A DNA stretch of 64,000 nucleotides from Hydractinia symbiolongicarpus (GCF_029227915.1 NC_079878.1:19036001-19100000), one strand, 5' to 3'; shown: positions 13,001-28,000, counted from the stretch's first letter. The notes: a model not told the origin generated them from the letters alone. Numbers and translations: made by a program.

Positions 13001-16000
13001 AGATTGTTTTTACATGTTTTTTTAATATTCAATATCAAAAATAAATATTTTTCATAGCTCTTATCTGTTGTTTAATAATTTTTATGTTTTGTCGTTCTTA
13101 TTCCCGTTTCTATAAAAATGACTGAAATAACGAGTAAAACAAAGGATCCTGTGTCATGGGATTTGGTTTGATCTTCGCATTTTACCTTTTTTATATAGTC
13201 AGTTAAAGTCTTCCGGGTTTTTTCATAGTTATGGTTACCTAACAACTTCAGCAAAAACCAAAATTACAGAGTGGTCAACAGAAAGTATAAGGGTCCTGGT
13301 GGGACTAAACTTTTCCTATTCCAGTTTTTAGATTGTTTTTTACATAAAAAAATATAGACAATTTCTGTTGGACCAACATGACATCATAATTGTGCAGGAT
13401 CTTTAGCGTGAATATCATGCGAACGAAAAGATGTTTTTCTTCAAAAATTAAAAAAAAAACAAAAAAAAACTGCTAACAATTTTTTTTCAGCTTTAAAATA
13501 GGTTAACATCATTTATCCTATCGGTTTCCCTTAAACAACTTAACATGTTGATATGTTCAAACTCTGTTTTTAGCAAATGTCGGTTTTACAGGTCACAAAA
13601 TGGTAGTTGACGAGATGTGTGTCGGTGTGTTATAAAACAATATTCCGAAAGTGTTAATTCTAGATTTTATTGTGACTCTTTTACATGGCTATACCTAATT
13701 TCAACATAATTACATTTAAATTTGGCTAAAGCCATTTATTGGAAACCTTTGTGAGAGATACCACCGAAAGGGCTTTTTGTCATTTTAGAGGTTTTAGAGG
13801 TTATTCAATATTTCAAACTAATTAATTCTGACAGATTTAACTGTCACTGGTTTTTCACCATTTTCAGTTTTCATAGCGTCTACCGAATTTTTCTGACGTT
13901 TGTGTGATTCTTGATACATACTGTCTGCAGATATTAACTCGTATAGCTTTTTGTTGCAAGAAATACCTGGTATGGTAGAAAGAATTCGTATTTTTTTTCC
14001 TAGCTAACGAAAAATCGTCATTTTAGTATTTTTTTCTAAGAGTAATTCACAAATCTCGTTAATTATAAATTCATTAATCAATGGATTTATACAGTACTCG
14101 GTAATAGTACAAATTAATAGATCTGACTCTGTTCATTTTGCTATATTATTGTTAATTTATTTCATTTATTTATTTGCTATTTCATTATAAGACTCCTAAT
14201 GTTCAAGTACATCCACAATAATATAAAGTTTAAAAATGTTACAGTGTGAATGCATTTCATTTGTTTAATTAATTTATTTTGTCAAATTTAACAACAGGAT
14301 TTTTACTCTCAGACATTTTTATGCTTGGTTGGAACGGTATACTTCTTTATGCCGCTGTTGCACGATTGAGAAAGTTTTGTTTTAACAAACTGTGCAGGAT
14401 AAAAAAGAAAGTTTCATGATTATCGACTGCTGATTGTTTGTTGTGAAACATGTTTCAGAGTAACTTAAAGAATGGCGATTTTACACAGTTTCTTCACACT
14501 TGGAATACGCGTTGTTTGGTATACATATTTATCTTCATCCTGAAAATTAATTTTATTAACAAATTCATTACGAAACTTGAGTTGAGAAACATTTGTCACT
14601 AGATACTTTGCCAGGTTTCGTGTAAAAAAACATTTATTGGACGCAGATGTCAAATGCGGTGATTTTATTTGTTTTAATTTTGCACGATTTTGGTTGCAAA
14701 AATATAAAACAAACGGAATAGAGAATTTGAGACATGAATTGTTTTGCTAGCTTAAACTTATAAGATTATAAAACAAAGCGGTTAAATTTAATCGGAATTA
14801 TTCAGCCTAGTTATGATGATATTCTACTATGCTGCGCGCCGGTAAATATCGCAAATTCGACTGAATAATTTCGGCTGTCCTGCCCTGACAATTGTCTTTG
14901 CGAGGTGAATTATAATCAACAAATAAAAATGTTGCATTGCTTTTGCATGTAAATCATTGTACGCGAAGTTATCAAAACCTAACTGTTGGTTGGACCACTA
15001 AGGCAGTTCCAGAGTGTTTAAAGCTCCTATTTGAGCTACAGAGATCTCTCAAGTTGTTAATTTAAAATTGAACTGTGTTTTTATATAATTACATAAAATG
15101 AAGATCGCTTCTCGTTTTTTTCGTTGGATGGAACTTAAGACGTTGATCAGAATAGCGTATCCTTTTTTATAAAACGATTTCGTAAAAAAGTTAAGCTAAA
15201 AATAAGAAGGTAAAAAAATAACAGTAACAATAACATGTTTTTATTTCCTGAAATAAACGCAACAGTCTCTTTATCTTTAAATGCAGTTTTTTTGGACGAT
15301 TGATTTTTGCGATTTTGCAAAACTTTTATATACTTGGATTTTTTGTTGCAAAAAAATGTATCCGATCTGGGAGAAAAGTTATAGCATCCATCCATCCTTG
15401 TATAACTGGACTTTGGCTACCGAAAGAAAAGAGGGGGAAAACAATTCTTAGAAAGCAAAAAGCTATGCTCCATTTTTTATATTTCTCTTTATTATCTGTT
15501 ATAATGGTTAGAATTTCTGTTGTTTTAAAGTTGACTCGTGAAGCCTCTAGATAGATAGGTAAAATAACACCAACATTGAAATATTTTTTACTGATATTCG
15601 TATAGTGAAGAATAGCTTGAAATGTCTTGATGAACCAGCTACGTAATACTAATATTTAACCAGCCAGCTGATGCAGCTAAAATATTTAGTAGCGGAGCCT
15701 TTTCATACTAAAATACTGCATTACGCGACCGCTGACGGTCGTTTTGAATTGTTTCTTGTTATTGTTTCACGGTTTTCAACATCGTCTGTCGGCCTTGCCC
15801 CAGTTGCTGCCACATGATTGCGAGTGTGATCAGTGACTGTGCGCGCCATACTTGTTATCTTTTTGTATATGGCTCGGTTCAATCTTATAAACACTATCCC
15901 GTTAACAGTCGGGTTCACGTAGATAAGCAACATACCGATAAAAAAGACGAAATGCAGAACATCCAGATTATATAAGTGTTTTAAAAAACTGGTGGCGAGT

Positions 16001-19000
16001 GACGGCAGATACAATGCGAACACAGATAGCAGGTAAAAGGTTGAAAGCTTTGTTACTGTGCCATCTACACTCTTTAAGATGTCTTGGTTGTGTGAATTCC
16101 GTCGAATGAACTTCATCGCTCGTATCGCTTTCAAGTAGAAAACTGTAGTCGAAATGAGCATTACAAAATTCATGGGCAATAAAATAAAACCAGACAAGTG
16201 TATATGGGGGTTTAATGTTTCCACAGTTCTTGCCACACCTTGGAAAAAAGCTAACCCAGAAATGATAGCGAAAAATACGGAGACTTTGGTTGTCGTCATT
16301 TTTTTAGGGTAGTTGTGTAAGTGATGTATTTTGAGGTAGCGATCATACGCAGTCACTAGTATCATGAACGCGGCGGTGTGCAAAAAGTATGTGTTGAAGA
16401 ACTGTGCTGCGATTTCCAATATGCATGAACTGTTCTCTGCGTACAAGAGAATCAACAGTAAAAAGTTAGCAAACGCCAAGCCGCAATTCGACACGCTTAG
16501 ATAGCATATGATGAGTACTGACGGGTTCTTTAGTTGTTTTGTTTTGACAATCATAATGGTAGCGAAGCTGTTAATAGTGCCATTTAGTATAAATGTGATG
16601 ATACCTAACACTTTCAGGACGACGAGATGTTCTGTGTTAATGTGCAAAAGCGGAGTGTAATATGTGTGACAGTCATGTGGCGGAGTGCTGGTGTTGTTGC
16701 TGTACATCCTTCTGTTTGTTGTTGCTGTTGTTGTTTACATCTAAAAAAAGAATAATAACTTCCTTTGTCACATTTTTTGTAATGAAATTGCTATGTTACA
16801 TTAAGTGGTAACGATTTCATTACAGAATAAAAAGCGTGCTTGTTGAAACATTGTAGTTAAACAACCTTGTAAAATCACGTCTTACGGATAAGCTTGCTAG
16901 CTACTTCCTTCTTTTTATTGTGATTGCTCAGACAGATGTTTTTTCTAGTTCCCATTTCTTTCTCCTTATTTTGTTTTCATTAAAATATAAAAAAAAGAAC
17001 ATTTATAATTAATTTAAACCTTGTTGATATAAGCTCTGTATTATAGCAAGAGATATCCAGCCACCTTTTCGTAGGATTTATTAAAACAGTTATCAAAATT
17101 GAGTAATTTTTTAATGTTAGCATAAATTTCCCATTATGCAAATATCAGGTGGAATATAAAACTTTTAAAAGGTCTTTAATGTTTGCCTTGCTAAGACACA
17201 AATTATTTCAAAATATAACGTGCAAAATGTGAACACAAATTATTTCAAAATATAACGTGCAAAATGTGAACACAAATTTCAAAATATAACGTGCAAAATG
17301 TGAAATCAACTTTTACTTTCATCATAAGCTTCAGAGTCAAAAATTTTAGTCGCCGACACCCAAAATTTGGTGACTTTTTACCAACTTTTTTTTACTGGTA
17401 GATTTAATCTTCTTAGTTAAAAAAAGAAGCAAAAATAGTTTAATAATTGATTGCGTGAAATTTTAATGGTGTGCCAATATGTATTTCGAAAGGCGCGAAA
17501 AAATAAGAAACCGAAAATATAAAATTAGCAGTGTGATCGTAATTTTGAAAGACCATAATCCCAATGAATCCTAGCAATTTTTTTAACTGGATCAACGCCC
17601 AATTTCAATAATTTTTTTAACCCAGACTTCTGATTCCTAGTTATAAACAAGTGTCTCATACTAACATCGACAATAAAGTTTGTAGTTTCCAATTACGTAT
17701 TTCATTTTATGTCAAATATTCTATGAATCTTAATTTTGTTCAAATACCACATTTTAGAGCAACGTCTGCACTTCGGTTAAGATTTGAACAACCTAAAGAG
17801 CTGCGCAATCATCTTGAAATTTTACCAAAGACGGCATACGTGCAGGCTGAATCACAGTTTTCTGCGCAGTTGAAATTTCTACCACGAAAGACACTTCTCA
17901 CTGATGCGGAATGTTTCTTGAACAAAAACAGCATGTTACTGGAAGTTCCTATCACTCTCCGTGTGGCTGATCAGGTATGCTGTGTTTTTCTATAAACATC
18001 AAAAATTATTTTTTTTAACTTTTTTTGGCCTTCTCAATTTTGTGCAGTTCGCATATGTGCATCTTGGACTATGTTTCTTCAGGTAGATTTAAAAGCCGAT
18101 TTTCACAGTTGAGTGATTTTTTTTTCAGACACAGCCTGTTAAGTTTGTCTTTCAAACAGTACTTACCTCGTCCGATTTGGAGTTCGACGTAGACGAAGTC
18201 AACTTTGGTTGTTGTACAGTCTGTGAGACTGTTTACAAAACCATACAGCTACATAACAAATCAGTTTTACCGCAGCGATATGGTTTTGTCGCTACACCAG
18301 AGGTTTGTCGCTATTTATACTCTTCATCAGCTTGTAAAAACCCTGTCAAAGATATATTTAGAAGGATCATAAACACTGTTGGGAGGCAGTGGAGTTAACT
18401 TTGAAATCCCAACTTTTTCCACTTTTTACTAAATTAAAAATATAAGAAATTAAAGAAAATTTACGTCAATTGTATGCCATGGTAACTACGACACTTGTGG
18501 CGTTAGTCTGACTTTAAAGGGGCTACGAAACTATTCAATAAGCTCAATTCCTGCCCAATCCGAAGAATGACGTGTAATAAACGGACTACCCATATCACGG
18601 AGGGATCGGTGCCGCATTCCGGCAATCATTTTGGTCGGTGTTTTATCAGGTTTTTCGGCGGTGCTATGCGACGTCGACGATGGTTTTGTCCGTTGTTTTT
18701 ATGATCCGACGGTGTTTGAGGCTGGTGTATCAATAATCGAGGTGTTCTTGGTATAATGAGACCGGGGGTGTTCTTCTCGGCGTTTTATTGCCTGGGTCGT
18801 TTCAACCCCTTACTTTCGTTTTTTCGATGGTTGCACAACGCGGCGAAACACTTCAAGAGACGATGTAGTACATCGGTGGTTGGTGTTTGAATGGGCTTTT
18901 GGGGAAAAAACGCCGTTTCCATACATATTCCTATTCCACAATTTTGTTAGATATTGAAACAACGACCAGACCTGGTCCATTAAGATTGATAATAACTAAA

Positions 19001-22000
19001 AAGCAGCTTGAATTTTATACAGAGAATGGTTTCAATATACCCCAAATATCCGATATCAGTAAAAGAACTATTAAGCGACGATTGAAAGTGTTTGACATTA
19101 TGATCAAAAGAAAATTCTTTAAAATCAGTGAATCGGATCTTGATGAAGAAGTTTTAAAGATCATCAAACGGTTCCCAAATACAGGATACAAGAAAATGAA
19201 GGGTTTTCTGTTTTCTGCTGGAATTCGCGTACAAGAAATCCGGCTTCGGGAGCCCATCCGTAGAGGCGATCCTGAATGTATCGTATTACGAATTTTGTAA
19301 TAAAGAACCGTGGTTCACCAAAAATATAAAGTCGCAGGACTGTTGTCTATGTGGCGTATGGATGGAAATCATAACCTTATTGCAAAGTGTGAAGTTTTAA
19401 AAAGTAAAGTATCATTGAATATTGCACCGTGTTTAACTTGTGAATTGTTTTTTCCCCGTTTAGGTATCGCCTCGTTATACACGGATGCATAGATTGATAT
19501 TCGAGAAAAATAATATATATTTATCTAGTGAAAATAACAATGAACCACAAACTGTTTTTCCAATTTTTTTAGAAGGAATAAACAAACACGGTTTGCCTTC
19601 GCGTGTAAGAGGTGACCAGCGAGAACATAGAAGTAGCTAGGTATATGTTGACACACCCAGAAAGAGGAATAAAGAGAGGAAGTTTCATTGCATCTAAAAG
19701 TGTGCATAATCAACGCATCGAACGTCTTTGGGTGGATATCTATGTGGCCGTGACTAAGATATCTGCTGGTATATTTCAAAGACTTGAACAGTTGGGACAC
19801 TTCAACATTGAAAGTAAAATACATATGTATTGTTTGCACTATGTGTTCTTGCCGCACCTAAATGAATTCGTTACGGCTTGGAATGCGCATACAATTAGCA
19901 CGAAAGGCAAAGTCTCCCAATCAATTATGAATTTACGGATTGCATAGTATTCGACGATCACAGTCGACAATTGATTGAGATTGCTGGGGGTCTCATGAAG
20001 TAATACTTTTTGTTGTGTATCATTACTATTTTTTTAAACCAATACTGATTCTCTTGATGCCAATATTTTTTTAAGAAGAAACATCGCATTACCGTTTAGC
20101 TTCGAATGAACCAATTACAGCTATGCGAGATATCTCTAACGCGATTGAAGTTAGTCCGTTAGATGCAAGCGATTTGCAAGATTTGAAAACACGATAGACC
20201 CACTCTTACACGTTATTGCACCTGCTCTCATACAAAAATCAAAAACAAATTCAATACTAACATAAGACTTTTTGAACCTGGAAACATTTTTACAGTAACA
20301 AAATATTGTAAGTTTAAATGTCAAAAAAAGCCAGGATTTGGCAAAGTGGATAAATTCAACAATAATTAATAAAGACCGAGTGTTACATATGAAATGTTAA
20401 ATGTGTTCACATGAATACTTCAACTCACTCCAATATCATTCAGACACCAGTCATCGGTAACATCACAAAATTTTTGAAAAGAGTGATAATCGGATTAAGC
20501 ATACATTTGCTGCTTTTTTACACAGCTCTCTAATATTTTTAACTGTAGGAAGATCAAATATTTCATATTTAGAAAATATATTAACAATTGGCTGTACTTC
20601 AATAGTTTTACCAGCAATAAGTTTTTGTATGTATAAACTTTCCCGCTCCTGTAGATGCTCAAAAAAGGATGATAATAGCTTTTCATCTGTGATATTGCGA
20701 TACAGGTTGTACTTCAATGAAGCTCTGCAAATTTGTAATGGGAATATGTTGTACAGCAATAATGCACGTGTGATTATTTTCCTTATAATCTTTAGTTGAT
20801 CTTCCTCCTTTCCAGTCTCCATACAACTTTACAAAAAATAAATGCATATACATCTCTAGCAACACCATCGCCAACAGCATCCTCATCTTTGACAGTAATT
20901 ACAAACTTGGAATATTCGTATATCACAAGAAAACTTATTTTTTAATTTTTTTAACGCTTCATTCCTTATGTTTTGTAGAGCTTTGTAAACACTTTCATGA
21001 TTAACTTGCGGTGGATTACAATGATAAGTTTGTTCCTGTATGGGATCAATTTCTTTTACAGCATGAATGCTACAGTGACATAAAAAGGGCAGAGGATGTT
21101 GTATTCATGTTATATGTTCCTTGCATTAACGTCTGGTCTGTGTTGGCAACGTTGTGCCGATAGTCTCGAAATTCAAAAATTATTAACCCCTGAACATTTG
21201 AACAGTCAATTATATACATTATAAAAACTCACCAAATACATACCAAAAAGCTCATATCGGAAAATTCAAGGCTTTTGTTTTTATATTCTCATTTTATATT
21301 TCATACAGTATTCTTTCTGTACAGAATTTATATTTATAATATTTCAGTACAAAGTTCTGAAGAAGTGAAAATAAATATTGATGTTTATATATATAACAAA
21401 TTTTCTTACTTGTGCTCACTGAATTCTTGCAGATACACTGAAACATCACATGTCTGACAACTCACTCTTGGTCTTCCTCTTTTTTGTACATCTCAGTGAG
21501 ATTTACCTGGGCTTTGAACAATGAAAATATGACTAACAATCTATACAACAATGGGTTGCTGACAAGTAAATCATTCATCCCATAATGTGGAATCATGTAT
21601 AAGCAATTGAATGGAATAGAACGTAAATGATTTAACAAAAGTTTTTTCGAATGTATTTTCATTATCGGTGCATTTTAAGAAGAAGTGAAAAGATGTCGCA
21701 TGACTTATATCACTAAAAAAAATCAATAAAACATGCATTTACCTCGTCATGTAAAAAAGTAGAAAGATCGAAGTTTTATTGCAATGGTTTTATATATAAA
21801 CAACCACTTCCTCTCTCAGTTTCGATACGTCATACCACTTAGTAGTCAGTTGCACAATTGACATGTGGAAGCCTTCATCTTGAGCACGATATAACTTAAA
21901 CCCACCGACGTCAACAAACAAGCTTCTTCTAATTCTTATGACCACTTCCTGGTGTGAGCTGTTTTTGTTAAATTCAATTTTCTTTTTGCCCAATCCTGCT

Positions 22001-25000
22001 TTGTTCAAAAGATTTATAATTTTTTGTGAGGGTGTGACAGATAGAAGGTATAAGGGAGACAACAAAACTCTCGTGTATGTGTGTCCTTTACAAAAAAATG
22101 ATTCACTTTCCTTGACTTTTATTGAACTTGAACTGCCACCTAGAACATCAGATGCTTTCCTAGCATGTTCTTAACTGTGGAAACAGTGATAAAAAATACA
22201 TTGATATTTTCTTTCATTTTTTAAAAGCTTACTTTCTTAATTCGATGCCATCTTGTATGTTGCTTTCTCTTTCGCTTTTGGCTTCACATAATAGTTGTTC
22301 TGCGAAATACCAACATTATTTTACCGACGACCTGCACCGCCTTATCACAGCGCCTCTTTCAACTCCGCCGAATTTTTTTTTAGAGCGACCCGGTCAATTG
22401 ACTCTACAGAGCGACTCAGTTCCATGTGGCGCTTTGGTCGAGTACCCCGTTGTCTCAGTCTAACGTCCTAGGAAGGAGCGAGGCAGTATTATCAATGGAT
22501 TTATTAGATATAGCGAAGTTCGACTGTTACTTTCTTAAAAAGAAGGCACCGCCGGATCATAAAAACAACGCCCAAAATCACCGCCGTCGTCACGTAGCAG
22601 CGCCAAAAAACGATCGCCGGATCATTGAAATGTCCGCCGAAACGACCGCCGACCTGATAAAACGCTGACCAAAATCATTGCCGAAATGTGGCACCAATCC
22701 CCCCCTGACATATTCAAAAGGTCAAAGACAACCTGTTTATGAATAATTTCTTTTTTATGATGAATTTGCTACTTTTTTATGGCGATGAAATACGCTACGG
22801 TCTGTAAGATAAAAAATATCAGTAAATCGGAAATTTGTATTGACGAGCGAACAGAGATAACACGAGGAACTGTATTTGTTAAGAAATGCAATGTTACTAG
22901 CTTTGAGAAGATAATTTATCTCTAAAAAGATTTTAAAGTCATTGTTGTTGCTTTGACTGGCTTTATGTTCAATAAACTTATATGTTTCTATGCAAAGTTT
23001 CAAAGGATATAGCTAGCTTTCTTGTTCAAAGAGTTTGAAGTTAATTTTATTAGAAAACTTAAGTTAAAAGCAAGGTAAGTACTTATATCGAATAATTATG
23101 GATATCAAATATATGTGGGAAATTTTTCTGTCATTTTCAGTTATATTTGGATGTTCAATATAATGTTTAAGATGTTGTTTTAGTCCTCAGTGATCAGTCA
23201 TTAGCTTGACTTTCGTGTAAGTCACTAAAGTCGAAAACCAACAGCCGTTTTGTAGGCCCTGTAACTGTGTAACTCAAAGTGCAGTCTCTTAAGCTTTGTT
23301 TCTAATAAATTCCATAGTTATTTTGCAACAGTTGTTGTGCAACTGTCGTAGAGATAGAACAAATTTTGTTTTGTTTTTGTTGTACAAATGTGCTTCCAAA
23401 AAAGTTGTTAAAATGGCTGTTGTGCAACAAAATTTAGGTTATTGGAAACCAAGCTTTAATGGCGATATTTTTTGCAGGTGATAGATGTGCAACCAAATGA
23501 TGGCTTTGGTACAATTTTACCAGATGAAAAACTTTTATTTGATATTTCATTCAATCCAACTAAAGCACAGGTAAAATTCTAACTACCATGGAAACAAAAC
23601 CCTTTCTGTTCTTTGCCAAGATTTCTTCAAATTGTTTTTGCAAATATGTTATTTCTTTCAGGATTATAAATTCGATCTTATTTGCAAGTCACACATCGGG
23701 CGTGAATTCTTGCTGCGATGCAAGGGCGTAGGTGTTTTACCGCCACTTAAGTTGTCTGATTCGCTGATTAAATTTCGCGCTACTGCGGTGAACGACACTT
23801 CGTCGACGTTTTTTTCCGTAATTAACGATCACACAAGTACTAACCAGTTTACGCATCCAGTTCCAAGAATAGGAAATGGTGACATATTTCCCGTGGGACC
23901 GACATCTTTCCACTTCGTAGTTCCAAATGATGCTCCCATCACAATTTCACCATGTGTTGGTACTGTGTTTCCCGGAGAGGTTTGTTTTCTCATATTCTTC
24001 AATCCCAAGGTTTGTTGTTTTTATGCAATCCAGCATGTTTAAAATAATCGACCAACGGACACTGGAAAATTAGTTTAAAAAGAATTAATGAATTGTAAAG
24101 AAAATATGCTTAAGTGATAGCTTAAGTACTTGAATATGTTTACTACTTCTTCGATGTCTGATTTTATAAAATACTTGACTTCGTGGTTAACCCTTTAATG
24201 CACAAGGTACTTAAAAAATTATTTAAACCTTAGATGGTACGTAATAAATCCCCATAATTGTTCCAGTGCATTGGACGTTGTGCATTACTATAGAAACATT
24301 TCCCTTCATCTATGAAATTTATAAAATACATGCAAAACAGTTACAAATTATCAATGCTACAATTTTTATATCTATTGAAATAAAAAAAATCACCACTAAA
24401 CAGCTCCATGGAAGTCCAAAAAAGACTCTTTAAGAGGAATTTTTTGTTCACGCATAGAAATGTTGCTGCGTTGTAACATACTCTTCTGTTTACAATCGTT
24501 CTTCTTGCATTTCATTTCGTGTGGTATGTCCACCAGAATTGTTCAATGGTTGTATTTATCATGTCTCACATCATCAGGAATATCATTGGTTTGACACGCT
24601 TGTGGATACTTAAAAGTCTGGTACGTCAACATCTGAACTTAATGGGTTATTAAGGAAAATACATATGCTAGTAAGAAACTTTGGATAACTATCATTTCAT
24701 TTTTCATTTGTGATGGTTACCTTGTGACAATTACCTTGTGATGGTTACCTTGTGTTGGTTACCTTGTGATGGTTACCTTGTGATGGTTACCTTGTGATGG
24801 TTACCTTGTGTTGGTGACCTTGTGATGGTTACCCTGTGATGGTTACCCTGTGATGGTTACCTTGTGTTGGTGACCTTGTGATGGTTACCTTGTGATGGTT
24901 ACCTTGTGATGGTTACCTTGTGATGGTTACCTTGTGATGGTTACCTTGTGATGGTTTTCCCGACCTACCTGCACACACTCTCCGATTGGATTTCTTACAA

Positions 25001-28000
25001 CAAATTTTGATATCACTGACATTTTTTGTTATCAAACCAGGACTTGATTTTGTCAAGGACCTCGGCAAAGGCTCCACGTACCTCCCTTTTAACTTCTTCT
25101 TTTCACTTGTTAGAGTACAGCTTCTGGACCGTGTTGCATTCACAGTACCAATAGTCATGACAGATGGTAAATAATCTACCAATTTTGTACAAGATTATGT
25201 TGTTTTACGCCTTACAGATGCGTAAAACGACTTCCATCGATACTCTTTGGTGCAATGCAACCAGCAGGCGGTCCAGATTCACCCTTCTCTCCATCTATTT
25301 CAAAGTTGTACATATACCTCGACATGCCAGGTAGTGCCCAAAACTTCACTTTTTAGGAGATATCGCTTCAACCCTTTGAATGGGACCACTTGTTTATCAA
25401 CCGCCAAACTTTTTTTGTAGGTTAATGATTGCACTTCGTAGCATTTGTTATAGTTTTGGTTGTTTGCATTTGATATCAAGTTGTTATGATGCAGTACGTG
25501 CAGAATCTGAGCAAATCGATTAACAGTGATGGTTTTCGCAATCAGGGAGATCTTGGTTTGCCAGTACAATTACGGTTTGGTAGTTTTACAATGTCCGTAT
25601 ATAAAATAATGCCAAACAACTTTTTGAGATCTTGTCGTCGCGTTGTCAACTTTGTTGGCAGCACTCTTTATCATAGTTGAGATATTTTGTATAAGCTTGT
25701 CATAAAAAAGCTCATAAAAGTCTGTTGTTACAAATTCAATTGGTATACTCCTTTTGTCAATCATTCGGCGGAACCTATCCCTCATCATCATGTGACCATT
25801 CAATACGTAGCGGCGATAGTTGTGCGACAGGTACAGGTGACGCAGATAAAATATGTTTCGAATGTTCTTGATCCCCGTCAGACAGCTCTTCAAATTGTAA
25901 AAGAATTATTTCCTCTTTTTCTTCTTCGTTTTATCATTCTCGCTGTTATCAGCATTTGGAATAGCCAAAATATTTGACGTTGATTTTATTGTTGAAGTGA
26001 GTAAAGTGAGTAATAATCTTTCATCAAAAATTCACTCCATTATATTGAACATTTTGAGAAAATAAGAGTAATAATAAAACTAAGGACAGCCATTACTAAA
26101 AAAGTATTTGTTTCAAGTATTAAACATATTTCTAAAGAAAACATTTGAAAACTAGGTCATAGCATGAGCGAAACTAGGTAAATATCAAACGGTTTATCCC
26201 TAATTTACAGCTATTGCCTTCCTCGACGACATCCTAAAAATAATAATATTGGGAAGCAAAATTCGCCACATGCTTTTTTGTTTTCTTGATTCTAGTCATG
26301 GCTTTTACACACAAATTTCAACTTCAAATCCAGCCGATAACCTGCCAGAGCTAAATGCACAATGTTAAGTGTACTGGAGAGGATGCACTAACGGCTATAT
26401 TTCGTATTAAAAAATACGCATAAAATTCCCATTTGAAAAAATGTTGTCCAGCTTGTGAAAGGAAGATCACATTTGTGCTTTGATGGCAGCTGCAATTAAA
26501 AAAATTTCCACACCTTGTATTAAAGGTAAACGTTTTTTTGTGTTGTAGAAGTGCATCGTACATATAACGTTTTCCCCGAGATTGGATGACAACGTCGTCG
26601 ATGCAAAAACATTAGAGTTGGTCGAAGAAGAACAATTCGAAACAATCCAATGCATAGAAGAAAAAACTGAAGCGAAGCATAGAGAAATTAAAAGTAAAAA
26701 TCAAAAGGGAAACAGCAGAGCTAAAGGCAATACATCACAAACGCAATCATCAGGCAAACAGCTCGCTAATGACAAGCGTACTCATGATAGGTAGGTACAG
26801 CTTATGACTTGTGACTTTATTACATACTTTTATTTGTTTCTTTTCTTGTTTGTTTTTGTATTTTGATAGGTCTAATCAAAGGAAGCAAGCTCAATTATAT
26901 TTACAAAGAAATTATGAGAACATTTTGTCATGTTACAAGATACCTTGCTTCATCGCGTACGGAGAATGTGTTGATTCCACGAATATGCAATATAAGTGAG
27001 TGTCACTACGTAGTGGATACTGTTTTGTTGTTCTCCATTAAAACCTTTTTATTTATTTTCAGTGTACACAATACGTTATACCTGAAAGCCCACTGTCCAT
27101 CTGTGAGGCCGTCGTTGATCGTTGTCTCAGAAAGTGGCGATAATCTTGTTGATTTTGCCAAAGTTTCAGTTGGTATGCTATCCCTGGCTTTGAGTACAGA
27201 CGATTTTATAGCTCTTGCAAACAGGATTTTTTTTTTGTTAATTTGTACGAGTAAAAGTTAGACCATATTAGACATTGATTACTTTTAAGCTTGGGTTCAA
27301 GACAATAACATATTCACCTATTTTAAAACGCTTTGAAGTAAATTAAGATATTCCAGCCACTGAGAGATGTGAAAAAATCGCCGTCAAGGCATTTTTAAAA
27401 AGCCTAATTATGGCGCACTTAAGTAGAGGGTGGCAACAGTATCTTTAAATACGTCTAAATAACTTGGGGAATTACCAATGTAAGCCAGCCAACGTAACAT
27501 TTTATCTTCCGTCTTTTAGGCATGCTTGTCCTATTGTTTTTAAAAGCAATTAGAAAGTTTAAAACTTGCTGTTCATTTTTTTTTAGGTCAGCGGCATTCT
27601 CAAATAGTTTCACTTCAAAATATATCCAGTGAAACTTTAACTGTATCTTTTCATGTATATGATACCCGATTACCTTTATCGTTTTTACTTTAAGGTTTTT
27701 CGCGTTTTTTGCCCTTTTTCGCGAAAGTTTTTGCCTTTGGAAATTTCAAAACAGCAAATCGCAAAAGTTTTTTCACGCGAAGTCATAGTCAAGTTAAAAA
27801 ACGCGAAAGTTTTTTCACGCGAAAAAATCTTTCTTTTCCAAGCAAATTTAAGACCCCTCCTGAAATTCGCTTTTATCAAAAATCAACTTTTAACAAAGCA
27901 AGAAACATTAAAAAGCTTAAAAAAGATCTTATTTTTGCTCATTTGCGAAAGTTTTTCACGCGAAAATAACCGCGAAAGTTTTTTTTGCAAAATTTGTTCC

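Larger units (their letters stand above)
18596..22708. mobile_element. Two-gene DNA transposon: integrase-core transposase plus HECT-like ligase gene (decayed)
   Basis: Long imperfect terminal inverted repeats bound about 4.1 kb. The left end (18596 to about 18710) reads GGATCGGTGCCGCATTCCGG; the right end in reverse complement reads GGATTGGTGCCACATTTCGG. Both then continue with TTTTATCAGG and GTTGTTTTTATGATCCG. A possible 5-bp duplication CATAT flanks it (18591-18595 and 22709-22713). Inside, an integrase-core gene runs on + and a HECT-ligase-like gene on -, converging. Both carry frameshifts or stops, so this copy is dead. It lies in the CFAP74 intron 18303-23477. The GC-richer ends contrast with the AT-rich intron. 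I do not assign a superfamily name. Confidence 0.75.
17758..23979 (+). other. CFAP74: CFAP74 block D: middle Ig-like domains
   Basis: Exons 17758-17974, 18129-18302, 23478-23570 and 23662-23979. They code [20 protein letters not shown], then [19 protein letters not shown], then [18 protein letters not shown], then [11 protein letters not shown], each matching CFAP74 in order. The 5.2 kb intron 18303-23477 contains the integrase/HECT transposon. For the last exon I prefer the donor after 23979, because the next exon ([12 protein letters not shown]) then continues the domain without duplication. The frame also stays open to a second donor-like site at 24010 (see findings). Confidence 0.88.

Noticed and set aside
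19525-19857. - strand ORF of 110 codons
   Set aside because: It is the shadow of the integrase-core transposase on the + strand.
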